A stretch of 64,000 nt of DNA from Candidatus Eiseniibacteriota bacterium (GTDB taxonomy: Bacteria; Eisenbacteria; RBG-16-71-46; CAIMUX01), in assembly GCA_016712505.1 (NCBI GenBank), contig JADJQY010000004.1, forward strand, positions 310,001-374,000. The letters are read 5' to 3'. Numbering within the stretch: position 1 is the stretch's first letter; each line of letters starts with the position of its first letter. The position numbers and the translations under genes are program-made. Of this stretch, positions 8,274 to 16,516 are shown piece after piece. Below the pieces are notes generated by a model. The model saw only the letters and a list, made by a program, of their open reading frames with translations. It made no database searches and was not told the origin of the DNA.

Positions 8274-9895
8274 ATGCAGACTTCCCAGCGCCGCCCCGGG
8301 AGGCCGGTGAGGCCGGCTGCACCAGTGATCCACCTTTGGGTCCTGACCCTCTTCGTGTTCTTTCTTGCCGCGTGCACGAAGGAGCGCGAAGTCGTCGGCC
8401 CCTGTCTCGATTGCCCCTTCCTGATCATCGAGGGTCGGGTTACCCAACCCGACGGAGGGATCCCCGCTCGCGTCGTGGGCGTTCGCGTCGACCCCGCGGG
8501 ACCAGATCCAGAGCGGATCTCCGCCACTGCAGACTCGAGCGGCGCGTACCGACTGTTGCTCCCGCCCGGGGCTTACCGCCTGTTTGCCGACATGCCGTAC
8601 CCCACCGTCGACGGAAGGTCGTTGGCCTGGTCGGCCCAGGGTCTCAGCTTCGACTTCGAGGCAGCGGACACGCTGCACCTGCAAACCGGAGATCCGGTTC
8701 GACGGATCGACTTCGAGCTTGGAGCAGCTTCAGCGACCGTCACGATCCCCGAAGAGTTTCTCGACACCGGTCTCTGGTTTCTCCTGACCGAAATCACTAG
8801 CGGGACGACGCTCGATCGCACCCACGATTTGACCCAGACGCAGGAGCGAGTCGACCTCGGCTTCGCCCCACCCGGCGAGTACCACCTCGCGGTTGGTCGC
8901 TACGGAGGACTCTACACCCTGACCCAGCCGGGGTCGGACGAGCCCGAGTTGATACGTGTGAAGGCAGGCGCGAGGACTGAAATCCCGTTCGTTCTGCCGA
9001 GGCCGGCCCACATCCGCGGCCGGGTGCTCGGCAGCTGGGAGGAACTTGGTGGCTACCGGACGCCGGAGGTGGCGCTGGTGAGCGAGGATTCGAGCCAGAC
9101 CGACATTCGGATCTCTCTGGGACACGACCAGCTTCGATTTGGCGGTCTTTCATGCCATGACCGCCAGAGTGAAGATCACGATGGGCGGGCATGCACGCTG
9201 GCTGGGCGGATCGGACTTTCGCGACGGCGACCCGCTATGCCATCACCCCGGGCCAGGACATCGATCTGCCGGATTTCGTCGAAAGCGGGCTCCGCGTCTC
9301 GCTGGTCTTCGATGATCCCGATGCGCTCGACCGAGACCACGTCCGGGTCAAGCTCACCGACGAAAACAAACTGCTGCTGAGCGAGTACAGCAAGTCCCTC
9401 GAACCCAACTCACCCCTCGGGATCTCCAACCTGGCCGTCGGCACCTACTACCTCCACATCCAGCCGTCCTTGTATGGAGAAACGCCATGGTTACCGGAGT
9501 GGTACAAGGGTTCACGCTACCTCGCCACCGCAACCCCGATCGAGGTAGCGACTGAGGGGAGTATCACCGATGTGGTCTTCAGCCCGCAGAAAGGGGGCTG
9601 GATCAATTTCCGCCTGCGGTACAGGGGTCGCCTCTTGCCCTACGCGGCTGCCTACGTGATCGAGGAAACCGAACCGAGCCGACGCGTGGGCATGACTCTC
9701 TTCTCCGCCGACGGCGCGTTCGCCTTCCGCGGATTGCGCTCTGGCCGCTGGAAGTTGGGTGTCGTGACGTATCCGCCGGGGGAGGATGCGCAGCTCTGGT
9801 GGTACCCCGGAACGCGCAATCTGGTCAGCGCAGCGCCGATCGAGGTCATCGCCGGGAATCCCACCGACACTCTCGAGTGGAACTTGCCGGAATGA
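8274..9895 (+). pseudogene. carboxypeptidase-regulatory-like lipoprotein, frameshifted twice
   Basis: Reads from ATG 8274 through a lipobox (FFLAAC-TK) and a run of beta-sandwich repeats of the carnitine/carboxypeptidase regulatory type (GRVTQPDGGIPARVVGVRV, DSSGAYRLLLPPGAYRL). After about 9126 the frame moves by one base to DTTSFDLAVFHAMTARVKI and RWLGGSDF, and near 9222-9235 by one more base to TRYAITPGQDIDLPDFV, continuing to the stop at 9895. The downstream paralogue keeps the equivalent blocks (SFQSYFSMRSNLKVAW, WVGGPTF, SGLAIRFVL) in one frame, which fixes the reading. A TTG/ATG restart at 9191 could make only the C-terminal part. All segments look undamaged apart from the shifts, so indel errors in the sequence are possible. 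The stop overlaps the start of the next gene (ATGA). Confidence 0.75.
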
Positions 9896-11583
9896 TCCGC
9901 GCGACGCTCCTCCCTGCCACTCGACTGCTCCTGCTCCTCGCGCTGGGGCTGTCTGCCTGCTCGGAGAAGACCGTCGTGGTGTCTGGCCCCGGCGGGGTGG
10001 GAGGTGTCCTCTCGGGTGTGGTGGCGGATGATCTCGGCCCAGTTCAGGCCACGATCCGGGTTGAGTCCGCAGAGCGCATCTTCGGCATCGACTCGTCTTG
10101 GCCTGCCTCCCTGCTCACCACGACCACGCGTCCGGATGGGAGTTACGCGATCGATGTGCCGCCCGGGGAGTGGCGAGTGGGGATCGACGCCTTCGGGCTC
10201 CCAGGTCAGCAAGGATACGACGACGCAGCGGACGTGTACTGGCGCGTCTCAGCGCTGGCTCCGAACTGGCGACTGGCAGACACGCTCTCCGTCGCTCCAG
10301 GATCTGCGAGAGAGCATCTCGACTTTCGGTTCGGCGCGATCTCCGCCCGGGTTTCGGTGCCGACCGAGTGGCTCGACGGTCGGATCTCGCTGCTCGCGAT
10401 ACAAGACGGCGACGACGACGATCCGTTCGATCGGTTCGCAGGAGGCGCCGGTGCGGAAGTCTCCGGACCGGTGGTCGATCTATCGGTTCCCCACCTCCCG
10501 GCCGGAACCTATCGGCTGGAGCTCTGGTGCCAGTTCTACGACTTCGACGAGGATATGTACCGCGCGGAGAGCTTCTGGCTTCCTCGCGGGGTGACCTCGT
10601 CGCAGGCTGAGCCCGTCACCGTCATCGCCGGCGCCCGGGTCGACGTCCAACACGGGGTCTCGCTCGAGCCGATGATCGTGTCGGGAACCGCGCTCGGGGC
10701 CTGGCAATCGATCGGCAACGACCCGCCTCGGGTCTTCCTGGTGACGCCGGATTCCTCTGTCGCCCGGGCGTTCGACGCAGACGCGACCGGTTCGTTCCAG
10801 AGCTACTTCTCGATGCGCTCCAACCTCAAGGTCGCCTGGAGCGGCGCTTACTCGAGCCACCGTTCGGGAGTCAATTGGGTCGGAGGCCCAACCTTTGAAC
10901 GCGCGGAGATCTTCCATCCGGGTCCCTCCGGAAACATCGAAGCGATCCAGATCGTGGATTCAGGGCTCGCGATCCGCTTCGTTCTCCCCGAGGGAGTCTC
11001 GATCGGTTCGCCCGACGTCTCCCTCTACGACCAGGATGGATCGTACATCCTCTCCCGTCGATACGATCCAGGCGCCGACGCCGTCGAGATCTCCGGCCTC
11101 GCAATCAAGCCGTACAGCATCGTCGTGAGGCAAGGCTTCACGCGAACGGCGGAGTGGATCTCTCAATGGTATGACCGCGCGTCCCGCCAAGAGGACGCGA
11201 CACTCGTCACGCCGGGGGTCTTGGGTGGCCTCTCCGAGTTGCAGGTGAACCTCGAACGTGGCGGTACGATCTCTGGCGTCGTATCGGACGGAGCTGATCC
11301 CCCGCCACGAGACTACTCGGTCGTCCTGACCACCGACCAGAACGAGGGGGTTACGGCCCTGGTTCGAGGAGCAGCGGACGACGGCAGCTTCTCCGTACTC
11401 GGCATCAGCCCGGGGACCTACCGCCTCGGCGCGGTCCGCGGACAAGCATCATTGACCCATCGGGGCACGACCGTGGGTGCATACTGGTACCCAGGCGTCG
11501 ACAACTGGGAAAATGCGCAGTCGATCACGATCGTCGGCACGGAAACGCTGGAGCACCTGGACATCACGCTGCCGCCTCCGTGA
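9892..11583 (+). CDS. carboxypeptidase-regulatory-like lipoprotein, intact paralogue
   Basis: 563 residues from ATG 9892, overlapping the preceding stop by ATGA. Signal peptide with lipobox (LGLSAC-SEK). Repeated beta-sandwich units each read roughly G-x-V-x-D...GSYxIxxPPGxxxxG (TRPDGSYAIDVPPGEWRVG near residue 80, DDGSFSVLGISPGTYRLGAV near 500), typical of surface proteins with carboxypeptidase regulatory-like folds. No catalytic motif is visible. It is a tandem duplicate of the frameshifted gene, sharing domain order throughout. Probable role is structural or adhesive on the outer membrane; this is inference only. Confidence 0.85.
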   Translation: MIRATLLPATRLLLLLALGLSACSEKTVVVSGPGGVGGVLSGVVADDLGPVQATIRVESAERIFGIDSSWPASLLTTTTRPDGSYAIDVPPGEWRVGIDAFGLPGQQGYDDAADVYWRVSALAPNWRLADTLSVAPGSAREHLDFRFGAISARVSVPTEWLDGRISLLAIQDGDDDDPFDRFAGGAGAEVSGPVVDLSVPHLPAGTYRLELWCQFYDFDEDMYRAESFWLPRGVTSSQAEPVTVIAGARVDVQHGVSLEPMIVSGTALGAWQSIGNDPPRVFLVTPDSSVARAFDADATGSFQSYFSMRSNLKVAWSGAYSSHRSGVNWVGGPTFERAEIFHPGPSGNIEAIQIVDSGLAIRFVLPEGVSIGSPDVSLYDQDGSYILSRRYDPGADAVEISGLAIKPYSIVVRQGFTRTAEWISQWYDRASRQEDATLVTPGVLGGLSELQVNLERGGTISGVVSDGADPPPRDYSVVLTTDQNEGVTALVRGAADDGSFSVLGISPGTYRLGAVRGQASLTHRGTTVGAYWYPGVDNWENAQSITIVGTETLEHLDITLPPP

Positions 11584-11604
11584 GGCGAGGGACCGCCGCG
11601 GTTC

Positions 11605-11628
11605 ACGCCTAGAACGGCCAGAACCGTC
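11605..11628 (+). repeat. 24-bp direct repeat, right copy
   Basis: Exact copy of 8156-8179. On the minus strand it encodes the last residues (RFWPF) and TAG stop of the penicillin-binding protein. The central CTAG gives a stop codon on both strands. Confidence 0.9.
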
Positions 11629-13966
11629 GGATTGCCGGGAGGAAACCGCCGTGCTGGTCGCAATCGCGGCGGGGTTCGGTTCCGTCCAGGAACAGCTCCT
11701 CGCGGTAGCCCGGGCAATCGGAGGTGGCCAGAAGGCCGGTCTCGGGGTCGATCACCGCTTCGACGATGGTGTTGGGGCGCGGGAAACGACCGTCGCTCCC
11801 CTGCACTTCGCGCACGATATCGGCCCAGATCGGGAGCGCCGCGGCGCTGCCGGAGAGGCCGACCACCTCGCGCTTGTCGAATCCGACCCAGACGCCGCAG
11901 GCCCGCTTGGGCGTGAAGCCGACGAACCAGGCGTCGCGGTAGTCATCCGTGGTGCCGGACTTGCCGGCAACATGCCCCAACACCCCCTTGTCGCGAGCGC
12001 GCCGACCGGTGCCGTGGTCGATCACCCCCTCCATCAGGTTGGTGACCAGGTAGGCTTCATCCGCTTCGACCCCCACGGGGTCGGTGAGGGGCGCGAGCGG
12101 AACCACGCGACCGTGGGCCATGATGCCGAGGAGGGTACTCGGCTGTCGGCCCGCGCCGGAATTGGCCAGCGTGGCGTAGGCGCCGGTGATCTCGAGCAGG
12201 CTGACCTCGGACGCACCGAGAGCAAGGGACGGGACATTCTTGAGCGGTGAGACGATTCCAAGGTCGTAGGCGGCCTGGACGACATGCTCGATGCCGACCT
12301 CCTGGGCCACCCGCGCGGTCGGGACGTTGCGCGATTGCTCGAGAGTCTGCCGCAGACTCATCGCCCCGTGGAACTCCTTGTCATAGTTCTGAGGTCGCCA
12401 CCACTTCCGGCCGGCCTTGAGCTCGAACGGGGAGTCGTCCAACACGGTCGAAGGGGTCCAGAATCCCCCGTCTCGCCGCTCTCGTTGATCGAACGCGGCG
12501 AGGAAGACGAACGGCTTGAACAGCGACCCTGGTTGGCGCCGCGCGGTGGTGGCGCGGTTGAAGGGACTGGTCAGGTAGTCGCGCCCCCCAACCAGCGCCC
12601 GCACCTGACCGGTCGCCGGCTCGATGACGATCGCCGCGGCCTGGAGGGGATCCTTCTTGCGGCGGAGCTTCTTCTGGTCCTTCTCGAGCTGGGCCAGACC
12701 AGATTTCACCGCGGCCTCCACGGCCGCCTGGTCGCGCGCATCGAGCGTGGTGAAGATGATCGTGCCCGGCTTCTCGACCAGATCCGGCGAGGCGCGACGC
12801 GCGATCTCGTCGCGCACGGCATCGAGGAAGTAGGAGGCATCGACGTCGCGCGCCGGACGCTTCTTCTGCGGCAGACCGTGCTTGATCGCTGCGGTCATCG
12901 TCGGCTCGGTGATCAGCTTCTGGTCGAACATCACGCGGAGCACGGTGTCGCGCCGCGCCTTCGCCTTCTCGGGCGAGTTGTAGGGAGAGAAGGCATTGGG
13001 CGCCTGGACCAGCCCGACCAGGAGCGCGAGATCCGCAACCTGCGCGGCGCTCGGCTTGTCCACGCGGTACTCGTCGAGGTCGTTGCCGATATAGTAGCGT
13101 GCCGCCTCGCGCGCCCCCCGGATCTCGTACGATCCCCAGTAGCCCCAGTAGACCGCGTTCAGATACGCCTCGAGGATTTCGTCCTTGGAGTAGCGCAACT
13201 CCAGCCCGAGCGCGAGCAGCGCCTCCTGCGCCTTCCTTCCGATCGTCTTCTTGTTATGCAGGAAGAGCGAGCGGGCAAGCTGCTGGGTGAGAGTCGACCC
13301 CCCCTGCCCCATCTCCCGGTGCTTCAGATCGCGAAAGAGGGCCCGAGCCGTGCCGACCGGATCGATCCCCGGGTGCCGGTAGAAGCGCCGATCCTCGACC
13401 GCGAGCAGCGTCTTGACCAGCAGGTCCGGGGCGTTCTTGAGTTCGAGCGGCTTCAGAACCGCGCCGACCTCCCCCTGGAAACCGGCGATCCGTTCCGGCT
13501 CCAGACGACACTCCTCCGGTAGCACGCCCTCTTGTGCCTCGCATCGCTGCACCGCCTGCTCCCCCAGCGTCAGGCGCACCTGTCCACCGACGAACGGACG
13601 ATCGATGTAGTCGAAGGGGTGAAGGTAGACCTCGAAGCGCGAGCCTCGCTGGCTGAACTCTCCGGCGCTCGCCACCTGCTCGACCCGGTGGTAGCCCAGG
13701 CGGGTGAGCCGGTCGATCAGCTCGGTCGGTTCCATGCGCGCTCCGGGGCGAAGCGACGTCGGGGCCGAGTAGTAGAGGACCTGCTGGCGCGAACCACTGG
13801 CGGGGATCTTCGCCCGCGACCAGCCGAAGGCGAGCAGCAGGGCGAAGAGGCCAAGGAACCCGAGCAGGAGCAGGCGCCACGAGAAGCGACGCGGCGAGGA
13901 GCCAGCGCCCCTCCCCGCGGGTCGGTCGAGTCGCTGGCCGTAGGGCCGGCGAGGATCTTCTGGCAT
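11609..13966 (-). CDS. bifunctional penicillin-binding protein, PBP1B-like
   Basis: 785 residues. One membrane anchor (about residues 28-46, LLLLGFLGLFALLLAFGW), then a UB2H-like region (about 75-150), the family 51 glycosyltransferase domain with EDRRFYRHPGID (near 190), GQGGSTLTQQLAR and RKAQEALLAL, and a transpeptidase domain with SLFK (near 482), SRN and KSGTT (near 668). It polymerises glycan strands from lipid II and cross-links peptides in the periplasm. The gene ends 26 bases from the convergent lipoprotein gene, with the stop lying in the 24-bp repeat. Confidence 0.95.
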   Translation of the reverse strand: MPEDPRRPYGQRLDRPAGRGAGSSPRRFSWRLLLLGFLGLFALLLAFGWSRAKIPASGSRQQVLYYSAPTSLRPGARMEPTELIDRLTRLGYHRVEQVASAGEFSQRGSRFEVYLHPFDYIDRPFVGGQVRLTLGEQAVQRCEAQEGVLPEECRLEPERIAGFQGEVGAVLKPLELKNAPDLLVKTLLAVEDRRFYRHPGIDPVGTARALFRDLKHREMGQGGSTLTQQLARSLFLHNKKTIGRKAQEALLALGLELRYSKDEILEAYLNAVYWGYWGSYEIRGAREAARYYIGNDLDEYRVDKPSAAQVADLALLVGLVQAPNAFSPYNSPEKAKARRDTVLRVMFDQKLITEPTMTAAIKHGLPQKKRPARDVDASYFLDAVRDEIARRASPDLVEKPGTIIFTTLDARDQAAVEAAVKSGLAQLEKDQKKLRRKKDPLQAAAIVIEPATGQVRALVGGRDYLTSPFNRATTARRQPGSLFKPFVFLAAFDQRERRDGGFWTPSTVLDDSPFELKAGRKWWRPQNYDKEFHGAMSLRQTLEQSRNVPTARVAQEVGIEHVVQAAYDLGIVSPLKNVPSLALGASEVSLLEITGAYATLANSGAGRQPSTLLGIMAHGRVVPLAPLTDPVGVEADEAYLVTNLMEGVIDHGTGRRARDKGVLGHVAGKSGTTDDYRDAWFVGFTPKRACGVWVGFDKREVVGLSGSAAALPIWADIVREVQGSDGRFPRPNTIVEAVIDPETGLLATSDCPGYREELFLDGTEPRRDCDQHGGFLPAIRRFWPF

Positions 13967-14006
13967 AGGACCTCTTTCGAGCCCCGATCAGGAAGGGGAA
14001 ACCGGT

Positions 14007-14510
14007 CTAGCGCTGTGCTCCCGTGCTCCAGTAGCGGATGATCTCGCGGTGATCGCGGGCCAAGGCCTCGGCCGCTCCCTGATCCACCACGCAGTAGGAT
14101 CCCCGCACCAGTCCGAGGGTGTCGACGATCGCCGCGCTCCCACTCTGGAGGCGACGCATCGCCCGCTCATTGAGGTCCAGATACGTGATCCGGTCCCCGT
14201 CGGTGACGAAGAAAAAGCGACGATCTCCCGCCGTCGCGTCCTTGATCCACCCATTCAGGATCCGTGCTGCCACCGCAGTCTTGCGCGACTCTTCCACCAG
14301 AGCCGCCCGACGCGCCTCCTCCGCCGCCCGGTCTCGAGCCTTCTTCTCTTCCAGCTCGCGGAGCTGAGCCTCCTCGCGTTCGCGGCGCTCCGCCTCGAGT
14401 CCCTCCTGCCCCGCCTCCTTCCGATGCACCCGCTCCTGGTGCACCGCCTGCCGCGCCTGTTTCGCCGACACCAGGCCTGCCTTCAACAACTGATCCCGCA
14501 GATTGGACAC
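14007..14510 (-). CDS. DUF2058 (YaiL-like) protein
   Basis: 167 residues. Begins (V)SNLRDQLLKAGLVSAKQ, the conserved DUF2058 start, followed by a long charged helix rich in E, R and K (about residues 20-85), and a C-terminal domain with FFVTDGDRITYLDLNE and GSYCVVD. Family members are nucleoid- or RNA-associated candidates of unknown function. GTG 14510 is chosen because GGAGG lies six bases ahead; GTG 14513 is the neighbouring alternative. Confidence 0.85.
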   Translation of the reverse strand: MSNLRDQLLKAGLVSAKQARQAVHQERVHRKEAGQEGLEAERREREEAQLRELEEKKARDRAAEEARRAALVEESRKTAVAARILNGWIKDATAGDRRFFFVTDGDRITYLDLNERAMRRLQSGSAAIVDTLGLVRGSYCVVDQGAAEALARDHREIIRYWSTGAQR

Positions 14511-14727
14511 CACGCGCCTCCGCTGCTTTGCCCCCGTGCATCGACTGTGCGACGTCGGGAAGCTTACACCTGTCAGCAAACCGCCGACAATGACCCGCCC
14601 TGGAACCCCACACGCGCCCCGGCGCTCCCGAACCCGCCGGTTGCAGCAGGGGAGGGAGTTTGCGAATGTCGGGAGCAGCGCGTTCCGGGGGCCAAGATGC
14701 CCCAACCCTCTGCCGAAAGTGAGCCTG

Positions 14728-15723
14728 ATGACCACTCCAGCCCAGCATCCTGTCCAGAGCGTCCCGTCAGGCCGGACCCCGGTCCTTGCCGTGGTCATCC
14801 CGAGCTACCGGGTCGCACCCTACATCGCCGGGGTGATCCGTGAGATCCCCGACTACGTGGCCCACATCTTCGTCGTCGACGACCGGAGCCCGGACGACAT
14901 CGCCGCGGCCCTCCGGGAAGTCGACGACCCCCGGGTCCACTATGTGCGTCACGAGCAGAACCGCGGGGTCGGCGGTGCGGTCAAGACCGGGTACGCCAAG
15001 GCCTGCGAGATCGGCGCCGATATCTTCATCAAGGTCGATGGCGACGGACAGATGGATCCGGCGCGCATTCCCGAGCTGATCGAGCCGATCGTCTCCGGGA
15101 GGGCCGACTATGCGAAAGGGAATCGCTTCATCCACGCACACGAGCTCCGCTCGATGCCCCCCCACCGGCGCCTCGGAAACACCCTGCTGTCGTTCATGAA
15201 CAAGGCCGCCTCCGGCTACTGGCATGTTTTCGACCCGGCGAACGGCTACACCGCGCTGCACCGCGATGCCTGGCTCTGTCTCGATCAAGCCCGTCTCGCC
15301 GAGCGGTACTTCTTCGAGACCAGCCTTCTCATTGAACTGGGGTGCGCCCGGGCCGTGGTCGAGGACGTCGCGCTCCCGGCCCGCTACCAGGGGGAGGTCA
15401 GCTCGCTCTCGCCGGTTCAGGTCACCCTCGAGTTCCCGCCGAAGCTGCTAGCGGGGCTCCTGCGGCGGATCCAGGTGATCTACTTTCTCCAGGATTTCAC
15501 CCCGGTCTCGCTCTTCCTGCTGACCGGGTCCGCCTCGCTGCTCTTCGCAACCCTATGGGGCGGATACTATTGGCGGAAGTCGATTCTCACCGGAGTCGCC
15601 AGCCCGACCGGAGCCGTGATGCTCGCGGTGGTCGCCCTGGTGCTGGGCGTCCAGCTTCTGCTCCAGGCGCTCGCGATCGACGTGCAGAACGTCCCGCGCC
15701 GCCCCATCCAGCGCCGCCGCTGA
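14728..15723 (+). CDS. family 2 glycosyltransferase with C-terminal membrane helices
   Basis: 331 residues. GT-A fold: VLAVVIPSYR, IFVVDDRSPDD, and DGDGQMDP as the metal-binding D-x-D region, then NRFIHAHE and FDPANGYTALHR. Two hydrophobic segments close the protein (about 255-280 and 290-320). This is the architecture of polyprenyl-phosphate sugar transferases (GtrB/DPM1-like), which load a sugar from a nucleotide donor onto undecaprenyl phosphate at the inner membrane. ATG 14728 used; an in-frame GTG at 14719 is possible. Confidence 0.88.
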   Translation: MTTPAQHPVQSVPSGRTPVLAVVIPSYRVAPYIAGVIREIPDYVAHIFVVDDRSPDDIAAALREVDDPRVHYVRHEQNRGVGGAVKTGYAKACEIGADIFIKVDGDGQMDPARIPELIEPIVSGRADYAKGNRFIHAHELRSMPPHRRLGNTLLSFMNKAASGYWHVFDPANGYTALHRDAWLCLDQARLAERYFFETSLLIELGCARAVVEDVALPARYQGEVSSLSPVQVTLEFPPKLLAGLLRRIQVIYFLQDFTPVSLFLLTGSASLLFATLWGGYYWRKSILTGVASPTGAVMLAVVALVLGVQLLLQALAIDVQNVPRRPIQRRR

Positions 15724-16041
15724 AGAACCGCCGACCACGCCCCTCTCCGGGTATGGGGCACTGCGGAACGGCCCCTGCGCGTGCGGTGGCTCGCCCCTGG
15801 ACACCACCTCCTCCGTATGTCAACTTCTCCGCTCGCTTCCAGAACGGCCGCCTGGTTCCCGCACCTACTGGGGGCCCTTGGCCGCGGCTGGTTTCCGTGG
15901 GCGGGCACCGGCAGAGAGTCCTGGACCCCGTACCGCGGGCGACGAAGGGTGACGCCACCTCGGGCCTGATTCGAGGAACTCGGGGCGGCGCCGCCGGTCA
16001 CGCTTGGAACTGTTCCTTTTACCGAGCAAAGGGGGAAACGC
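15724..16041 (+). other. gene-free interval
   Basis: 318 bases with no credible frame or strong terminator; only the purine-rich ribosome-binding site (AAAGGGGG) of the next gene is recognisable at the end. Confidence 0.5.
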
Positions 16042-16512
16042 ATGAAGCGAGTTGCTGGTCTGGTCCTGGCCGGATTCTGCGCTCTGACCTACGTGGGAGT
16101 ATCCCACGCGAGCCAGTCGAACACTGGATGTGGGCTGGGGTCCATTCTGTTCAAGGACAAGGACGGGCTCCTGTCCCAGGTCTGTGCCGCCACGTCAAAC
16201 GGCGTCTTCGGAAATCAGACGTTCGGCATCACCTTCGGCACGAGCAACTGCGCGAAGTACAGCTCGTTCACCTCGAACGAAAAGCTGAACAAGTTCGTCC
16301 ACGAGAACATGGACAACCTTGCCGTGGATATCTCGAAGGGAAGCGGAGAGTACCTGAGCACGCTGGCGGTCCTGCTGGACACCCCGGTCGAGCAGCGGGC
16401 CGAGCTGTACCTTCGCCTGCAGGCGAACTTCTCCCGCATCTACGCCTCCGAGGGCGTGACGCATCTCGACGTGCTCGACAACATCGAAGCGATTCTGCAC
16501 CAGCCGAGCTGA
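16042..16512 (+). CDS. DUF3015 family periplasmic protein
   Basis: 156 residues: signal peptide (residues 1-24, SHA-SQ), then GCGLGSILFKDKDG, AATSNGVFGNQTFGITFG and TSNC, the conserved blocks of DUF3015. Two of the cysteines probably form a disulfide. Family function is unknown. It begins a three-gene set with a DUF4105 protein and a lipoprotein, which suggests an envelope role. Confidence 0.9.
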   Translation: MKRVAGLVLAGFCALTYVGVSHASQSNTGCGLGSILFKDKDGLLSQVCAATSNGVFGNQTFGITFGTSNCAKYSSFTSNEKLNKFVHENMDNLAVDISKGSGEYLSTLAVLLDTPVEQRAELYLRLQANFSRIYASEGVTHLDVLDNIEAILHQPS

Positions 16513-16516
16513 CCCA

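Noticed and set aside
8274..11583. Lipoprotein pair as a mobile element with its own recombinase
   Set aside because: No integrase, transposase or terminal inverted repeat was found; only the 24-bp direct repeat supports insertion.
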